Shown here: piece after piece, positions 35,531 to 48,131 of the stretch
Position numbering within the stretch: position 1 is the first letter of the stretch
How the letters are laid out: each line of letters opens with the position of its first letter
NCBI GenBank assembly: GCA_965153455.1
Contig: OZ234493.1
Location: 32,044,213-32,108,212 of the forward strand
Length of the DNA: 64,000 bases
Origin: Sphagnum compactum
Taxonomy: Eukaryota > Bryophyta > Sphagnopsida > Sphagnales
Direction: 5' to 3'
The notes under the pieces: model-generated
What the model was told of the DNA's origin: nothing
Seen by the model: only the letters and a program-made list of their open reading frames with translations
The model's database searches: none
Translations under genes and position numbers: made by a program

Positions 35531-37855
35531 TCAGAGATTTACAGAGACCTTTCATCATGCTTTGTGGAACTGGCACTGTGGGGGGAGGTTGAACGTTCAG
35601 CAGTGACCCTTCAATTTGAACGGCCATATAATCAAATCTCCCACAACCAAAACATCACAACAAAATGCAAACATAAGTGGGTGACAAGATTTAATAACAT
35701 AACATCAATAATGATTCAACAGAGCAAAGCCAATGCACAATTCCTCATTGACATTTAGTAAAGAAATCAGATGCACCAAAATGCCAATCAACAATACCCT
35801 AACAGATAAACTGTAATGCAAAACTGAAGAGCCATGCAACATTGTGGGGGATACAAATCATGTATGTTAAAATTGAGGTTTTCTGGTGTCAATTCTTGTT
35901 CTGCTGTGAAGATTCTAGGTGTGGATGTCATCTTCACCAACTCATGATGCAATGTACTCTAATCATGATTGGAACATTTTAATGTTTCAACTAGACCCCC
36001 AATTTTAACACCTTGAAACACACTAACCCCATCAACTCCAAAGGTAATTAACTTTGATGAAATTGTTTCTTGAATCAAACCACCATACAACACCATGGCA
36101 TCCACCATAATTTTATTAAATTATCTAAAATGGCCCTGTCAACCATTCACTAATAGTTGCAAGGATAACAAAAAAGGTGTTTGATGCCAATTTTCAACCA
36201 CATATGCATGGATGGAAACCCAAAACTACTAATCCATGGTTGTAACTTCATCACAAGAAAAGGGGGGTAAGTATGCAATATAATAATTTGATCAAATAAC
36301 ACACTTGTCAATCTTTAACTTCACTTAGGAATAAATGTTTTCATGTAATCTACATAGTGTGATGTAATATACATTTAAGAATGACATATAAAAACATGAG
36401 TAAATTATATCAACATTTGTGTGTGAATATAATTAAAAGAGCCAACGGGATTATTTTACAAAAGTACTGTGAATCTTTTTTAGTCTTTTTTCACTTTTTT
36501 GTATGAAAGAATTTTTGATTGAAAGAATTAGTCTTTTGCAACTTGTTATTAAAAATACATATAGTTGCCCCAATATATCGCATGTTTTGTGTTAATCATT
36601 GTTGAATAAATATGAATTTTTCAAAGTGTGTAGATTTTGCTAGATTTTGCATTTCATCTTGAAAACTTATCATAATTTTGAATCATACCAAAATATGCTA
36701 TCTACTTTAGGATTCTGTTGTTTGTATCATAAAGTACAACTTTGTTTTGTATGTCATGCACATTACACCCCATTTACATGTGGTAAAGGACTTTTGAAAT
36801 TTGAAATTTTTGAAAAACACTTTGAATTTCTAAAAATTTCAAATTTCACATCTTTTAAATTGTTAGTGTTCTTAAAATATTTGATTAAACCATAAATTTT
36901 GTGCAATGGTTGCATGACATCTCAATTTCCAATTTCAAATCCGTGCCCTTTTGAAAGGAACAAAGGAGTTGGTTGTGATTCATTTTATTGTGGACATATC
37001 CAAGAAGATAAACCTAGTACCTTGAATCAAATCCCTAGTTTTTTTCACCACTAGCTCATGCATACAACTTGGCATCCCCCAACCAATTGAATTCGACCAA
37101 TGGGTTTTTGGAAAATCCTAGACATCGAGGAATTGCAACAAGTTCCTCATATTTTCATAGTTTGTCATAGGTTTGCTTTCAAATTCCATGTGAAAACAAA
37201 TTGGACCAATTTTTTCTTCCTTTTTGTAGTAGTACCATAAAAAACTTAATTAACTATTGTGTATTTCTTAACATTTGCACACATATGTTCAATTTTGGCA
37301 TGGACTGAATTTTTTTCATATAAATTTTTTTAGCTTTATAGACTTTTGGGATTACAACTAGAAATTTCCTCCTACCATTGTGTTTCGAAGGGCTGTCCAA
37401 CTTAGGGCCAACAAATTTATCCGTCCCCTTTATTTTGGAACAAACTTTACATTTAAGCTAATGCACCATCCCATTTTCATTGATAATCAACTCAGCCCAT
37501 GGAAGTTAAACATTCCAAATGTTTTGGAAAATTATATTTTGTTCATATTCCTTTTGTTTTTATTTTTTTAATAGAAATCCACAGTTTGCCTTAGAAGGAG
37601 GAGAAAAGGGTTTGGAGTTTCTTGGCTAGAAGATGTTAATCAGAAATGAAGGAAATGTTTTTTTGAAAAAAATAAACAACGAAACTTGATGTTTTGGGGT
37701 GGATTCAAAGGTGCCATTTTTGACAATATTGGCAATTAATTAGGTTGTGAAAGCATATGGCTACAAGAAAATTAGTGATGGTTGGGCAATGATTTGTAAA
37801 ACGATTGGTGATGGGCCTAATGGTTGACCAACCTTGAACTTAAATGACCTAGAGC
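35531..37855. other. AT-rich intergenic DNA
   Basis: The stretch is AT-rich throughout. The short frames lack motifs and are typical of random AT-rich sequence. Nothing recognised. Confidence 0.5.
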
Positions 37856-38225
37856 TTAAATGAGTTGCAATGGTTGTTTGCACTAAGCTTGCATTGAATA
37901 GCAATGGCTACTTACATTAAGCTTGCATTGAGTAACAATGGCTATTTACATTGAACACACATTGAACAATGATGGTTGCTTGCATTGAGCTTGCACTAAT
38001 TTTACACTAAACAATGATGGTTGCCTGCACTAAACTTGCATTGAGTTTACACTAAACAATGATGGCTACCTACACTAAGCAACGATGACTACCTGCACTA
38101 AGCACTGAGTAACAATGGCTACTTGCATTAAGCACTCAGCAACGATGACTACTTACATTAAACATTTAGTGGCAATGATTACTTGCACTAAGCATTGAGC
38201 AACAATGGCTACTTGCAACTTGAAA
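37856..38225. repeat. Degenerate 30-bp minisatellite
   Basis: About ten to twelve diverged copies of a unit built from CATTGAGCAACAATGG and CTACTTGCACTAAGC run head to tail. Copy length varies from about 25 to 45 bp. There is no long open frame on either strand, so a coding repeat is unlikely. Confidence 0.7.
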
Positions 38226-40590
38226 AACATAGTAAGATATGAACCCTAATTGTAGATGATGATGAATTAAGTTGATTTGTAGTTAAGCAACTTGAGGTAA
38301 GACAAACACAATTCTCCTACCTTTGATGAAAGCAAGACCGAATCACAACAATGTGCACTATGCAATAGACCATGATGATTACAATGTGAGCTTGGAGGAC
38401 GATGGACATCAATTGACAATGATAGAAAAGCAAACTAAAAAGGAAGAAAGTTGAATCCCAAATAGTACTTCATCGACTACTACAAAGTCCAAATTGGTAA
38501 AAAGAATTTGATTTATATGGTCTCGGCCCCTAGTCCTCCATTGACGATTGTACATAGAAGGATTCACACTACGTAATGCAATTGCACATTGGCACACTGC
38601 ATAATAGGGTAGGCACACAACTTCACATTGCACAAGCCCCCACCCTCAAGTTCCAAGTTCCAACCAACATTCAAGGTTGCAGATTATAGAATCAAATTTG
38701 AATGCAACAATAATGCAAAACAAGTACTCTTATTAACCTTAAAATCTTACCATGTGTGGCGATGGGTTTAGGGTTTAGGAATAGACAGTTGGTGAACCAT
38801 CCACCATTTGGTCTAGCCTTTCAACAAATTTGCCCAAAAAAAAAAGGTTTTCTTTTCAGGCTGAAAGGTAAGAGCTGCCCCTTTGAGGTTGAAAAAATCT
38901 GGTGATATTTTGCCACTAAAAAAAAAACGCTTTCTTAGCACCCCTAGCATAAACTAGAGGCAAACAATCAATCCGTGGGTGAAAAAAAAAACAAATCGAC
39001 ATGCCCAATTTGGGGATCTCGTGCTGGGTTTTCCAACTTGGACCCCTATTTGAAGACTTTATGGAGAACACAAAAGAAGGGATAAGGGAGGCACAGAAGA
39101 GGTGAAAGTGGGGGCCCAACTGGGCACCATGTTACCAGATATATTATTATAACAAATTCTCTAGAAAGGGTTAACAGAGAGAGACTTTTCAGGCATGCCA
39201 TTTGGACCAGAAATTTTCCTCAATTTTTTTTGATTTCATAAAAACTGATTGATGCATAAGTATAAAGTATATGTGAAAATGGAAGTGCAACTTGCACCAA
39301 GTTCTAACAAACTGATTAATGGGTTTAGGGTTTAGGGTTGACAACCATTGACAACCATCTTGAGCAAATGTTAGCAAAGCCCAAAGAGAAGAAACAGCAC
39401 ACACAAATTGCCATAACCTTGTACTATTGGTATAAGGAGGAAGGAGGTTGTCAATGTATGTATATAGGGAATGTATGTTAGGGTTTGTGCACACCCATGA
39501 ATAAAAAACCAGAGAGAAGCAAAGCATGTGTTAAAAAGGACCAAATTCCTGTTAAACACTCCTTGCACTTTGCATATTTCTTTTGCATAAGCCATGCACA
39601 AGCTAAGTGCACATTTAAGTATTAAATTCGCTAGTGCAACTCCTCTAATGGAAATCAAGGCACCAATTCGAACAATCTCATTCGTCACATAAGCTTTTCT
39701 TTTTCAAAAGCTAGACACAAGCCTATAACAAAATACACAGACCTTGTATATTTGAGTCTACCTTTTACGATATTATGAATAACCCTTGTTTGGATATATA
39801 GTCTTTTTTTTTCTTTTTTTTAAAAAAAATCTCTTTGCAAAAATTTTGACCTCACAAAAAAGAAAATGGAATATCTTGTTTCAAACTCCCCATTTTTTGA
39901 AAACTTTCATCAAATCCTCTACGAAAAAAGTTTTTGAGCAAAATTTCACCACATTTTGACTCACTTTTTTTTAAGTTTTGGGGCAGTTTTTCACTAGTTT
40001 CTACAGTTTTGATAGTTTACTACAAACCTTGCCAATTGATGCTCAATCTTGTTTGGCCTGTATGTAGGGCACTCTTTTAATAATTTCAAAAATTACAATA
40101 TTTCAAAAATTCGTCCTTAAAATAAGAAGATATATATTTTGTTGCAGATTCTCTGTTTTTGGTGGTAAAAAAAAAATCAGCAAGTTCTTTAAAATTATTT
40201 TTCTTTGCAAAAATTGATCTTCAAAATAAATGAAAATAGTAAGTTTGTACCAAAAATTAGAAAAATAGAAAATATTTCATTTTTAGAGACAGTAGAGTTG
40301 TTCGTCAAGTAGGAAAACACAGCACCAGAACCCCGAGTTTGATCATAAATTTAAATAAACTTTTGAAAGTATAGTAGCATTCAACTCGGCGTGAAAATCA
40401 GAAAACCATCAATTTTGGTGATAAACTGAGTTTTATCCTTTTGCCTGCTCCACTGCTGCTGGAGCATATATTTTCTCTACTCAGGAACCTGTACAACTAC
40501 TATAATTACTCTCCGACCGACCTTATGCATTAAATGCTGAGTTCCAGCATTTTATACTGAGATTTAATAAAATTTCCTTTCTTTGCAGAT
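38226..40590. other. AT-rich intergenic DNA with telomere-like motifs
   Basis: GGTTTAGGGTTTAGG-type motifs lie at 38765-38779 and 39321-39339. The rest is AT-rich with poly-A and poly-T runs. A weak - strand Cys/Leu/Phe-rich frame at 39189-39688 has no known motif. No gene. Confidence 0.45.
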
Positions 40591-40885
40591 CTATCATTGA
40601 AGGTAGTTTGTTTGTTTTGTTTTGTTTTGTTTGTACTTATGAGATCCACCGAACTGGGATGCTTCAGATTGTATCCTCAGTCTCTTTGGAGAGCTCTTGG
40701 AGGAGGGATGCATGAGCTTGGTTCTATGGCGCTTGGACTTGTGGAGGGGGGAGGAGAAGCCACGCCACCAACAACAGGAGTCTACTACAGCTCCAATTCG
40801 CCACTTATGCTCTGACATGACATTTAGGGTGCCAGATTGCATCCAGTCAGAAGGGAAGTTTCGCCATATTTTAATTGTTTAGGAC
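40591..40885 (+). other. Unassigned GC-richer island with open frames
   Basis: This is about 290 bp, distinctly less AT-rich than both flanks, preceded by an acceptor-like TTTCTTTGCAG. It is open in two + frames (one ends SNSPLML; another reads PNWDASDCILSLFGELLEEG) and one - frame. I cannot match any of these to a family. It may be a captured exon or gene fragment. Confidence 0.25.
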
Positions 40886-41338
40886 GGTTTTTTCTGTTCC
40901 TATTTTTTATTTTTTTGAAAAAAAAAGTCTTTCAAAAATTTCGCCATTAAAGCTACATGATTTGAAAGATTAGTGCCACTCATGCTAAACCGTGCTACAT
41001 CTCTTGTGGGACAATTGCCACCCATGCTACATCACAAAAAAAAATGAAGAAAAAAAGTTTAACAAAAAATCACCTAAATCTGGCGATTCTTTTCTTTTTC
41101 CCCCTGAAAAATGGAGACGCTTGCTTCCCCTCAGCCCAAAAAACAGAATAAAATTTTCTTTTATTTTATTTATTTTTCTTGCGAAATTTCGCCATGCACC
41201 CCTCAAATTTTTTTTTAATTTAAAAAAAAATCACTGTACGACAGCAATTGTGAAGGCCCACCCAACCCCATCCAAAACAATATAATATTAAAAAAGAGAA
41301 ACACGTGCGTTGACGGACGATTAACGTGAACAGAAAAG
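40886..41338. other. AT-rich spacer upstream of TTG1
   Basis: The stretch is AT-rich, with poly-A/T runs and scattered TTTCGCCAT-like words. No gene or promoter motif is clearly visible. Confidence 0.4.
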
Positions 41339-41542
41339 ATGGTGTCACACTTTCGTCGTCGTCCGTGCGCCACAGACTCATTCCTTCCGCCGTGCGTTAC
41401 GCTTCTCCTCCTCCTCCTCGTTGCTGCTGCTCGAGCTCGAGATCCCTTTGGATTCTTGCAACACGAATTTCTAGTATCTAGATCAGGCCCTTGCATGACC
41501 GATTTGTCGTGGAAATGCTGCATCGCAACCGATCGTAGTTAA
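41339..41542 (+). other. 67-codon open frame with leader-like N terminus, upstream of TTG1
   Basis: This open frame begins with ATG and has a signal-peptide-like run (CVTLLLLLLVAAARARDPFG). It lies about 800 bp before the TTG1 start, where GC content rises, so it may fall in the TTG1 leader as an upstream ORF or be chance. The Leu run comes from (CTC)n. There is no family match and no supporting splice or promoter evidence. Confidence 0.2.
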
Positions 41543-41720
41543 TAATTTCGCATTTCAATACTTCAGTAACTTTGTCGTCTTCTCCACACAACTATCGCTG
41601 CTGCTGCTGCTGCTGCTACTCGTAGCCATCTTATGGGTTTCCGCAGGTCCAGCTTTGCATGTAGGTCTCATGTGGTTTTAATTTCTGTAAAGCTCAAAAT
41701 CGTTCTTCTGTTTCATTTCA

Positions 41721-41984
41721 ACAACAGCTTCCAGTCAGTGTCATGTGGGAGTCGAGTGGGGGAGTAGATTGCCTTTTTATTCGTGTGTTTTTTCTTCGGA
41801 TTTTGTTTTGGGTTTGTGGGATCTGTTTGATTTGGAAAACGTTTCTGAGGGAGGTCGTTTAACAACAGCTTCCAGTCAGTGTCATGAGGGAGTCGAGTAC
41901 GGAGTAGATAGTGTTTTTTTTGTCGGGTTTGTGTTTTGGGTTTGTGGGATCTGTTCCATTTGGAAGACGTTTTTGATCTTGTTA
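41721..41984. repeat. Tandem duplication (141-bp period) in the TTG1 leader region
   Basis: ACAACAGCTTCCAGTCAGTG starts at 41721 and again at 41862. Similarity continues through GGGAGTCGAGT, GGGTTTGTGGGATCTGTT and ATTTGGAA, so about 125-140 bp are duplicated head to tail. It ends about 155 bp before the TTG1 start codon. Confidence 0.8.
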
Positions 41985-42138
41985 CCAGAATTTTTGTTCT
42001 TGGACGTAGTCTACTGTTGATCTTGAGAGGAAAGCACTGACCAGTAGTCGAAGAATATTGTTACAGTACACAGAGTTTGTTCAACAAATTTTCACTCATT
42101 GGGTGCATGCACGATATCAGCCACCCCACAAGAAGGAG

Positions 42139-44521
42139 ATGTCGTCAGGTGAAAAGATGAAGGGACCCGCGCCAGCGGCTGCTGCAAACTTGGATCCTAA
42201 TAATAATAAAAATACTGGAATTCATACTTACGAGGCACCTTGGCCTCTCTATGGAATGAATTGGAGCAACCGCAGGGAGACTAGATTTCGTCTTGCCGTT
42301 GGCAGCTTCATCGAGGATTACCCCAATAAGGTAACGTACACACACACACCACTGTCTTCGCATACATACCAAGTTTCTTCTCTCTCTCTCTCTCTCTCAA
42401 AACCAAGAACTAGTACAAGAAGAATTAGGATCTCTTTCCATCAGGCTGCTGTGATCACGATTTACACAGAATCAGTGTGCTGTGATAGCAGCAGCCTAAT
42501 GGAAAGCCACTAACATAGGGCCTTGTTTCTTTCTTGTTGCAGGAATAGTCGCTTTCCATTGGAGAGCTGCAAGCAATGCACAGAAAATGATGTAAATAAT
42601 CATGTTAGGAACTTTGGGAACACATGTTCTCATGCAAACGACAGATAGACGTCACTGAATGCGGTGAGACACGGTTTGATTCATAGCATGCATGACTGAT
42701 AGAGGTGCGAGATGACGTACTGTGAGAACAGCTAGTTGAAAAAACATAATGGAAAGCTTCTGTGATCACAGGATCTGTGTTGTGAGCCTGCTGTGATCAT
42801 AGGATCTGTGATCACAACAGCCTAATGAGAAGATGTCCTTAGTCCAGTCGGAGAGAGAGAGAGAGAGAGAGATGGGTGCTTGAGTTTTTGAGGCGAGCAA
42901 GGTTCAGGGGGTCCAATGCAGCCTGGTGCTACAAATCTTACATGAAACGATAGTTTTCCTGCACACACCTGCACACACTGCACAGGTGGAGATAGTTCAG
43001 CTGGATGAGACGACAGGGAGGTTCTACCAGAATCCAAAGCTGTCAGTGGAGCACCCCTACCCAGTGACCAAGATCATGTTCATTCCAGACAAGGAAAGCC
43101 AGAAGACGGATTTGATGGCAACCACGGGAGACTACTTGCGCATATGGCAGATCCATGATGCAGATGAGGAGGCGAAGAAATTGGAGCTCAAGAGCCTTCT
43201 CAACAATAGACCAAAAGATGAGTATTGCGTCCCACTCACGTCCTTCGATTGGAGTGAAGTGGAGCCGTGGAGGATCGCGACAAGCGGCATCGACACCACT
43301 TGTACAGTCTGGGATATCGACAAGGGAGTTGTGGATACACAGCTCATTGCACATGACGACGTGGTGAACGACATCGCATGGGTTGGTGGTGTTGCAGGAA
43401 GCGTCGCCGCTGCTCCCGTCTTCGCATCTGTGTCCGATGACGGCTCGGTCCGCATGTTTGATCTGCGAGATTATCGTCACTCCACCATTCTTTACGAGAG
43501 CAAACCTCCGCAAACTCCGCTCATCCGTCTCAGTTGGAACAAACAAGATCCTCGCTACCTCGCTACCGTTCAACGACACTCCAACACGGTTGTGCTGCTG
43601 GATCTGCGCGTCCCTTCCGTTTCTGTCTCCGAGCTCCACAACCACCATGCATGCGTGACTTCTGTGGCTTGGGCGCCACACAGCAAGCACCATCTTTGCT
43701 CCGTCGGTGACGATTTCCAGGTACAACCCTTGAACCCTAAACCCCTGAAACCCTAAAACCCTTGTGCGAATTCTGTTGCTTGGGCCTCACACAGCATGCA
43801 TGCACCATCTTTGCTCCATTGCTAATGATTCTTCACAGGCACAACCCTAAGACCAATGAATTTACTCAAAATTTAAGATAATAACTTGACATACAAAGAT
43901 CCCTACTCTTCAAGAACGAGAAAAAATTATCTCAAATTTTGACAACCGTGTCTGTCTGATGGAGAAGAAGGTGTGCAAAAACACTTTCATCTTAAGATAT
44001 ACAAATGTTGAAGTTTATGATCATGTTTCCCCCTTTGCTTTGCAATGAGTAAAGCCCATGGGTGAAAAGAGGGACATTTCCCAAAATGCAAGAAAGAACT
44101 CAACTCAACCACTGCCTTGACCTAGGCCCCTTCCTTATTTTGCAAACATCCCGCACCTAGTAAGGCTTTGCCTTACACAAAATTTGAGATCAAGGGTTCT
44201 ATGCGCAGAGAATGGGGTGAATTTGAGTAAGTCAATAATCAATCAACAAAAATGAGAGACAAAATGTTTTGAAAACTCCATGAGAGACACTCACTGGAGA
44301 TTTTTCAACTGGAGATTTTTTTTTAAAAAAGAGTTTTTTGATGTCAGGCACTCATTTGGGATACTTCAGCAAAACCACCAGATAGAGAGCTGGAGCCAAT
44401 TTTGGCATATTCAGCTGGAGCTGAAATCAACCAAGTGCAATGGTCAGCAGCTCAGTCTGAATGGGTGGCTATTGCTTTTGCAAACAAGCTCCAAATTCTA
44501 AGGGTTTCCTTGCCTACTTGA
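42139..44521 (+). CDS. TTG1: TTG1-type WD40 repeat protein
   Basis: In plants this WD40 scaffold bridges bHLH and R2R3-MYB factors; related LWD proteins act in the clock. Three exons: 42139-42330, 42986-43720 and 44348-44521, all GT-AG and phase 0 (366 residues; Arabidopsis TTG1 is 341). Exon 1 gives [16 protein letters not shown] and [14 protein letters not shown]. Exon 2 gives [91 protein letters not shown] and CSVGDDFQ. Exon 3, recovered because the acceptor at 44347 restores ALIWD, ends with [12 protein letters not shown] and [15 protein letters not shown]. The extra length is a low-complexity N terminus and an inserted [12 protein letters not shown] loop. TTG1 versus the close LWD paralogues cannot be separated with certainty. 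Intron 1 has fold-back elements and intron 2 a decayed copy of the end of exon 2. Confidence 0.92.
42379..42400. repeat. CT microsatellite in TTG1 intron 1
   Basis: A perfect CT run of about 20 bases lies shortly after the intron 1 donor. A matching GA run lies near the intron end at about 42850-42871. Confidence 0.85.
42434..42506. mobile_element. 73-bp fold-back (MITE-like) element in TTG1 intron 1
   Basis: The left arm CTTTCCATCAGGCTGCTGTG pairs with the right arm, whose reverse complement begins CTTTCCATTAGGCTGCTGCT. The arms are about 25 bp with a few mismatches around a 23-bp centre containing GTGATCAC at the arm end. It lies wholly in intron 1. No target duplication is certain. A diverged relative lies at 42750-42836. 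Confidence 0.6.
42750..42836. mobile_element. Second, diverged fold-back element in TTG1 intron 1
   Basis: This shows GGAAAGCTTCTGTGATCACA, then two GGATCTGTG-type words, then GTGATCACAACAGCCTAATG near the right end. It shares the GTGATCACA core and the CAGCCTAATG end with the 73-bp element upstream, so the two look like family members with rearranged arms. Confidence 0.5.
43652..43855 (+). repeat. Duplication of the end of TTG1 exon 2 into intron 2
   Basis: The last about 70 bp of exon 2 and its donor (TTCTGTGGCTTGGGC at 43660 through CCATCTTTGCTCC to CAGGTACAACCCT) recur in diverged form 111 bp further on (TTCTGTTGCTTGGGC at 43771 through CCATCTTTGCTCC to CACAGGCACAACCCT). In the copy the donor GT has become GC and the frame is broken by stops. 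AAACCCT-type words lie between the copies. Confidence 0.8.
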
Positions 44522-45160
44522 AAGTAGTAGGGGGTTCACAAGTGAAGGGGCCAAAACACACTCAAGCAATTTGTTTTATGGTAAGTAGAGTAAATACTAA
44601 AACACCCTTTTGTATGTTCAATTCTTTCTTACAACACACTCACCCTAAGCTCCTTTGCTCTTTTGGATTTCTAGAGTTAACTCTACCATATTAACCCTTC
44701 ACATTGTAGCTAGCTACCTACATTGTAGCCACCAGCTGCCTTACCTACTTACCTGCCTAGCTAGTTAGCAATCTCTTAGATTCTCTTAGATTCCCTACCT
44801 ACCTTCCAGTGATAGGGCAGCATACTCCTAAACCCTAAACCCTTTGGACTATCCAACTCTATGTAACAACCCCTACTTGTGCATTAAAAATGTGTAACCA
44901 GCTTTGGTGTTGTATTCAGGCATCTTTTTAGGTTTTTAGTCATCTGCTGGTTTCACTTTGGGTTATGCCAATTTCACTTGTAATGTGAATCAAAGGGTCC
45001 AAGGGGAATAAATACTATGGTTATGCTCTAGAACATGCCCATTCCATAGTACATCAAAGGTAAGAGCATAATCTCTTGTCAGAGCTTCCGACCCCCATAA
45101 GATCTTGGTCAATGGTCAACATGATCTTTACGAATTTTGTAAGGTTCTGTTTTCAAAAAA
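44522..45160. other. TTG1 3' flank
   Basis: This probably holds the 3' UTR. It has CTACCTAC / TAGCTAGC-rich words (44705-44810) and CCTAAACCCTAAACCC (44828-44844). No gene. Confidence 0.45.
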
Positions 45161-48119
45161 ATAATTTAATTTAATTTTTTTCTCTTTTTTTTCTTTTTTT
45201 TTAGATACATTTTCTTTTCTTTACCATTTTTTTTTCTTTCAATATGTTCAAGAAATCTTTTAACTATTCTCGAAATTTCTTTACAAGTTTGAAGTTCAAA
45301 AGAAAAACAAGGCAACTTAATGACACATTCACAAGACATACAAAATTTGAAATTCAAAAAAATTGTTGGAAAAGAGCTTGAAGAAATAAGTGATGAAAGA
45401 GCTTGCATTGCACGGATGAAATAACAAAAGAGAGCATTGATGTTTTGCACAAGAAACAAACAAAACAATGTTAACACAAAAGATGAAGAGAAACATGCAA
45501 TGGTGCTACAAGCACACCACACAACAAAGGGAAAATTATCAACAAAAAAATAAAAATAGACATATTGTTGGCACAAACACAATGAAAAAGATCAACAATG
45601 TTGTCAACAAGAAAAAGAAGATGCATGACTGAAGTTTTGCAAACATTGTCAAAAAAAGCCAAAAAATAATGATGGATTGAAATTCTACAAACAATGTTGC
45701 AACTCGTTCAAAGTAGATGAGAGATTAAAAATAAATGTTCCCAAACTTGTTTAAAGAAAACAAGAAACACTAAAAAAGACAAATGTTGCAAGAATGTGCT
45801 TGAAGAGGAAGAGTCACACTACAAACATTTGCAACATCAAGAAGAAACAAAGACACAAGGTTGTTTGTCATGTTAGCCTGAAAAGTATACAAGCTCTTTG
45901 ACTTAACAAGCGCTAGATCAAAATAAAACAACCTCCTCAACAAAAAAAACAACATCTTAAACAAAACGAAAACAAAAAAACTTTATGATGAAAACTTATT
46001 AGCCAAAAAAAAAAAGGAAAGTGGAGTTATCGAAGCACTCATGAAAGCTCAATGCAAGCCAAAAGACATTGAAACATAAAAACGAAGCTTTTGAGGCACA
46101 CTTATCAAACCTCAAACAAAAGCAAAAAGATGACACAAAAATGCCCCCACAAGAGCTAATTAAAGCGAAAGAAAACAAATATGACAAACAAAATTATTTT
46201 TTAAAAAACATGGTTAAAAATCAAAATTTCTAACATAGGTGATCTTTTTACTCATTCCAATGTTATATACCTATTATAAGTTTGCCTTTACTTGGGATGG
46301 ATATTTGATTTTTTAGGCAAGCCAAAGGTGGGTAAATCCAAAAATATATCAATATCATCATTTTGAAGCAAATGTATGTTTCAATATTTGCAATTGCACT
46401 TAATTATAATGATGGACTTGTTGTAGTTGTAACATTCAAGTCATTGGTGCATTTTTTTCACATTTCGCATTTTTGTTCCTTGCACAAAATACACCTTTAG
46501 CAAGATTGTTACATATGAACTACCTTTGGAACTTTTGTAGATTTTTCTACCATTTACATGAATGCTTTGAAAGTACAATTACTACAAAACATTTTAGGCC
46601 TTTCATTTTGTTTTTGTTCATTTTCCTTTAAAATATCTTTCATGCATATTCTTTGTTTTCGATCTTTTCTTATGATAGATTCTAAGAGCCTACGAAAGAT
46701 TATGCAAAATCACCCATATACCAGCTCCTCAAAATTTCATCACTAGAATTATTATATTTTGAGGGAATTATTAATAGAAATTAACCCAACAATAGTTCCA
46801 AAATTATTAATGGAATTATTTCCTTTTCACTAAATTGTTCAATTTTATATCTTTGACCTAATATAGGAATACTAAACTTCTCAACCATCAAAGTATAAAA
46901 TGTTAATCTCTTACACCAATCCTTGAGCACCACAAGGAAAATAAACAAGAAACTTGAAAATTGCAAACAATTTTTTAAAAAAGAAGATTTTGCAATTCAT
47001 TGGTAGGAAAATCTCAATCAAGGTGAATTTTAAGCTACAACTTTTTATGTTAACAAAATTTGATTTTTTTTCTTGTTGATAAGCAAAGGGATTTTCTTAA
47101 ATGATAAATGTACATACATAAGGAAATGATTAATCATCCACAACCCATACTTAAGAATGGTCATTTTTCACAGATTTTATCTAAAATTTCCAAAGAGTAA
47201 TTGCTTTGGGCTTGTTGGAATGCAAATTGAGTTGTGAAGGTTTTGTTTCTTTGTAATTGAAATGGATGTTGCATCAAACAAGACTACCCATCAAATGGGT
47301 TCATTTTATATACATGTTACTCTGGTTTGATATTACTGAATACATGTTTTATAACATCACAAAACTCCGTGTGGATCTCCATGGTTTGCAAGACTCCCTT
47401 TGATAGCTTGTACACACACTCATTTTCTTTTGTCTCTTTAATGATATTTGTGGTTTTTCTCCAGGTTTGGTATCCATCATATATGAATACCCATCTAAAA
47501 GATGAGGATAAAAATAAGTAAGAAATTTCAACATTTTGCAACACTAGGTAGGTGGAACATCCAAAATCATATATACCCATGCAACACTAGTTTCAACACT
47601 TAATAAGGACTCATTTGCATAAGAAAACCACAAAGGAAAAAAAAAATGCATTAAAAAGAGGTTTAGCTTGATTGTTTGTTGAATTCTTTTGGAGAGCTAT
47701 AGAGGTATTCATCAGTATGTGGATGGGCTGATAATGCTGAAAAGCCCATTGAGGCCACTTTGGGTATTTCAACTTGTTAAATCAATCTTAGTTATTGAAT
47801 TGTGAGGCATCATTTGCATTACAATTGCAATCTTGAAACAAGTATATGAGGAAAGTCTTAACTCCTTGGTCTACTTCTTTGAGTAGACACATGGAGTATT
47901 GCACATGGTACTACAACACACTTTTGGAGGCAGGTTGTATACAGGATCAACTGCTTACAATGCGAGCAGAAAACGAAGAAAGAAAAACTCCAAAAACAAC
48001 AAAGATTGTGAAATCAAAGTACACACTTTGATGAAGTTTCGCCTTCCATTTCCCCCATTCAAAAGATGAAGTACTTATGATGGTAATAGTCAAGCTACTT
48101 CTCTCAAAGTTTTGAACTT
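45161..48119. other. AT-rich DNA with degenerate A-rich repeats
   Basis: From 45240 to 46200 the + strand is dominated by AACAAA, AAGAAAA and CAACATTG words. The - strand frames through it read as Phe/Cys/Leu-rich false membrane proteins. It is AT-rich and featureless after that. It resembles, in complementary orientation, the degenerate repeat at 57.6-58.8 kb. No gene. Confidence 0.45.
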
Positions 48120-48131
48120 TTCAATCATGTC

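Noticed and set aside
39189-39688. Cys/Leu/Phe-rich - strand frames of 105-112 codons
   Set aside because: No known motif, no conserved block, and the region is otherwise AT-rich with telomere-like words.
45166-46187. Membrane-protein-like frames on the - strand
   Set aside because: Phe/Cys/Leu richness reflects an A-rich degenerate repeat on +; there is no consistent frame or domain.
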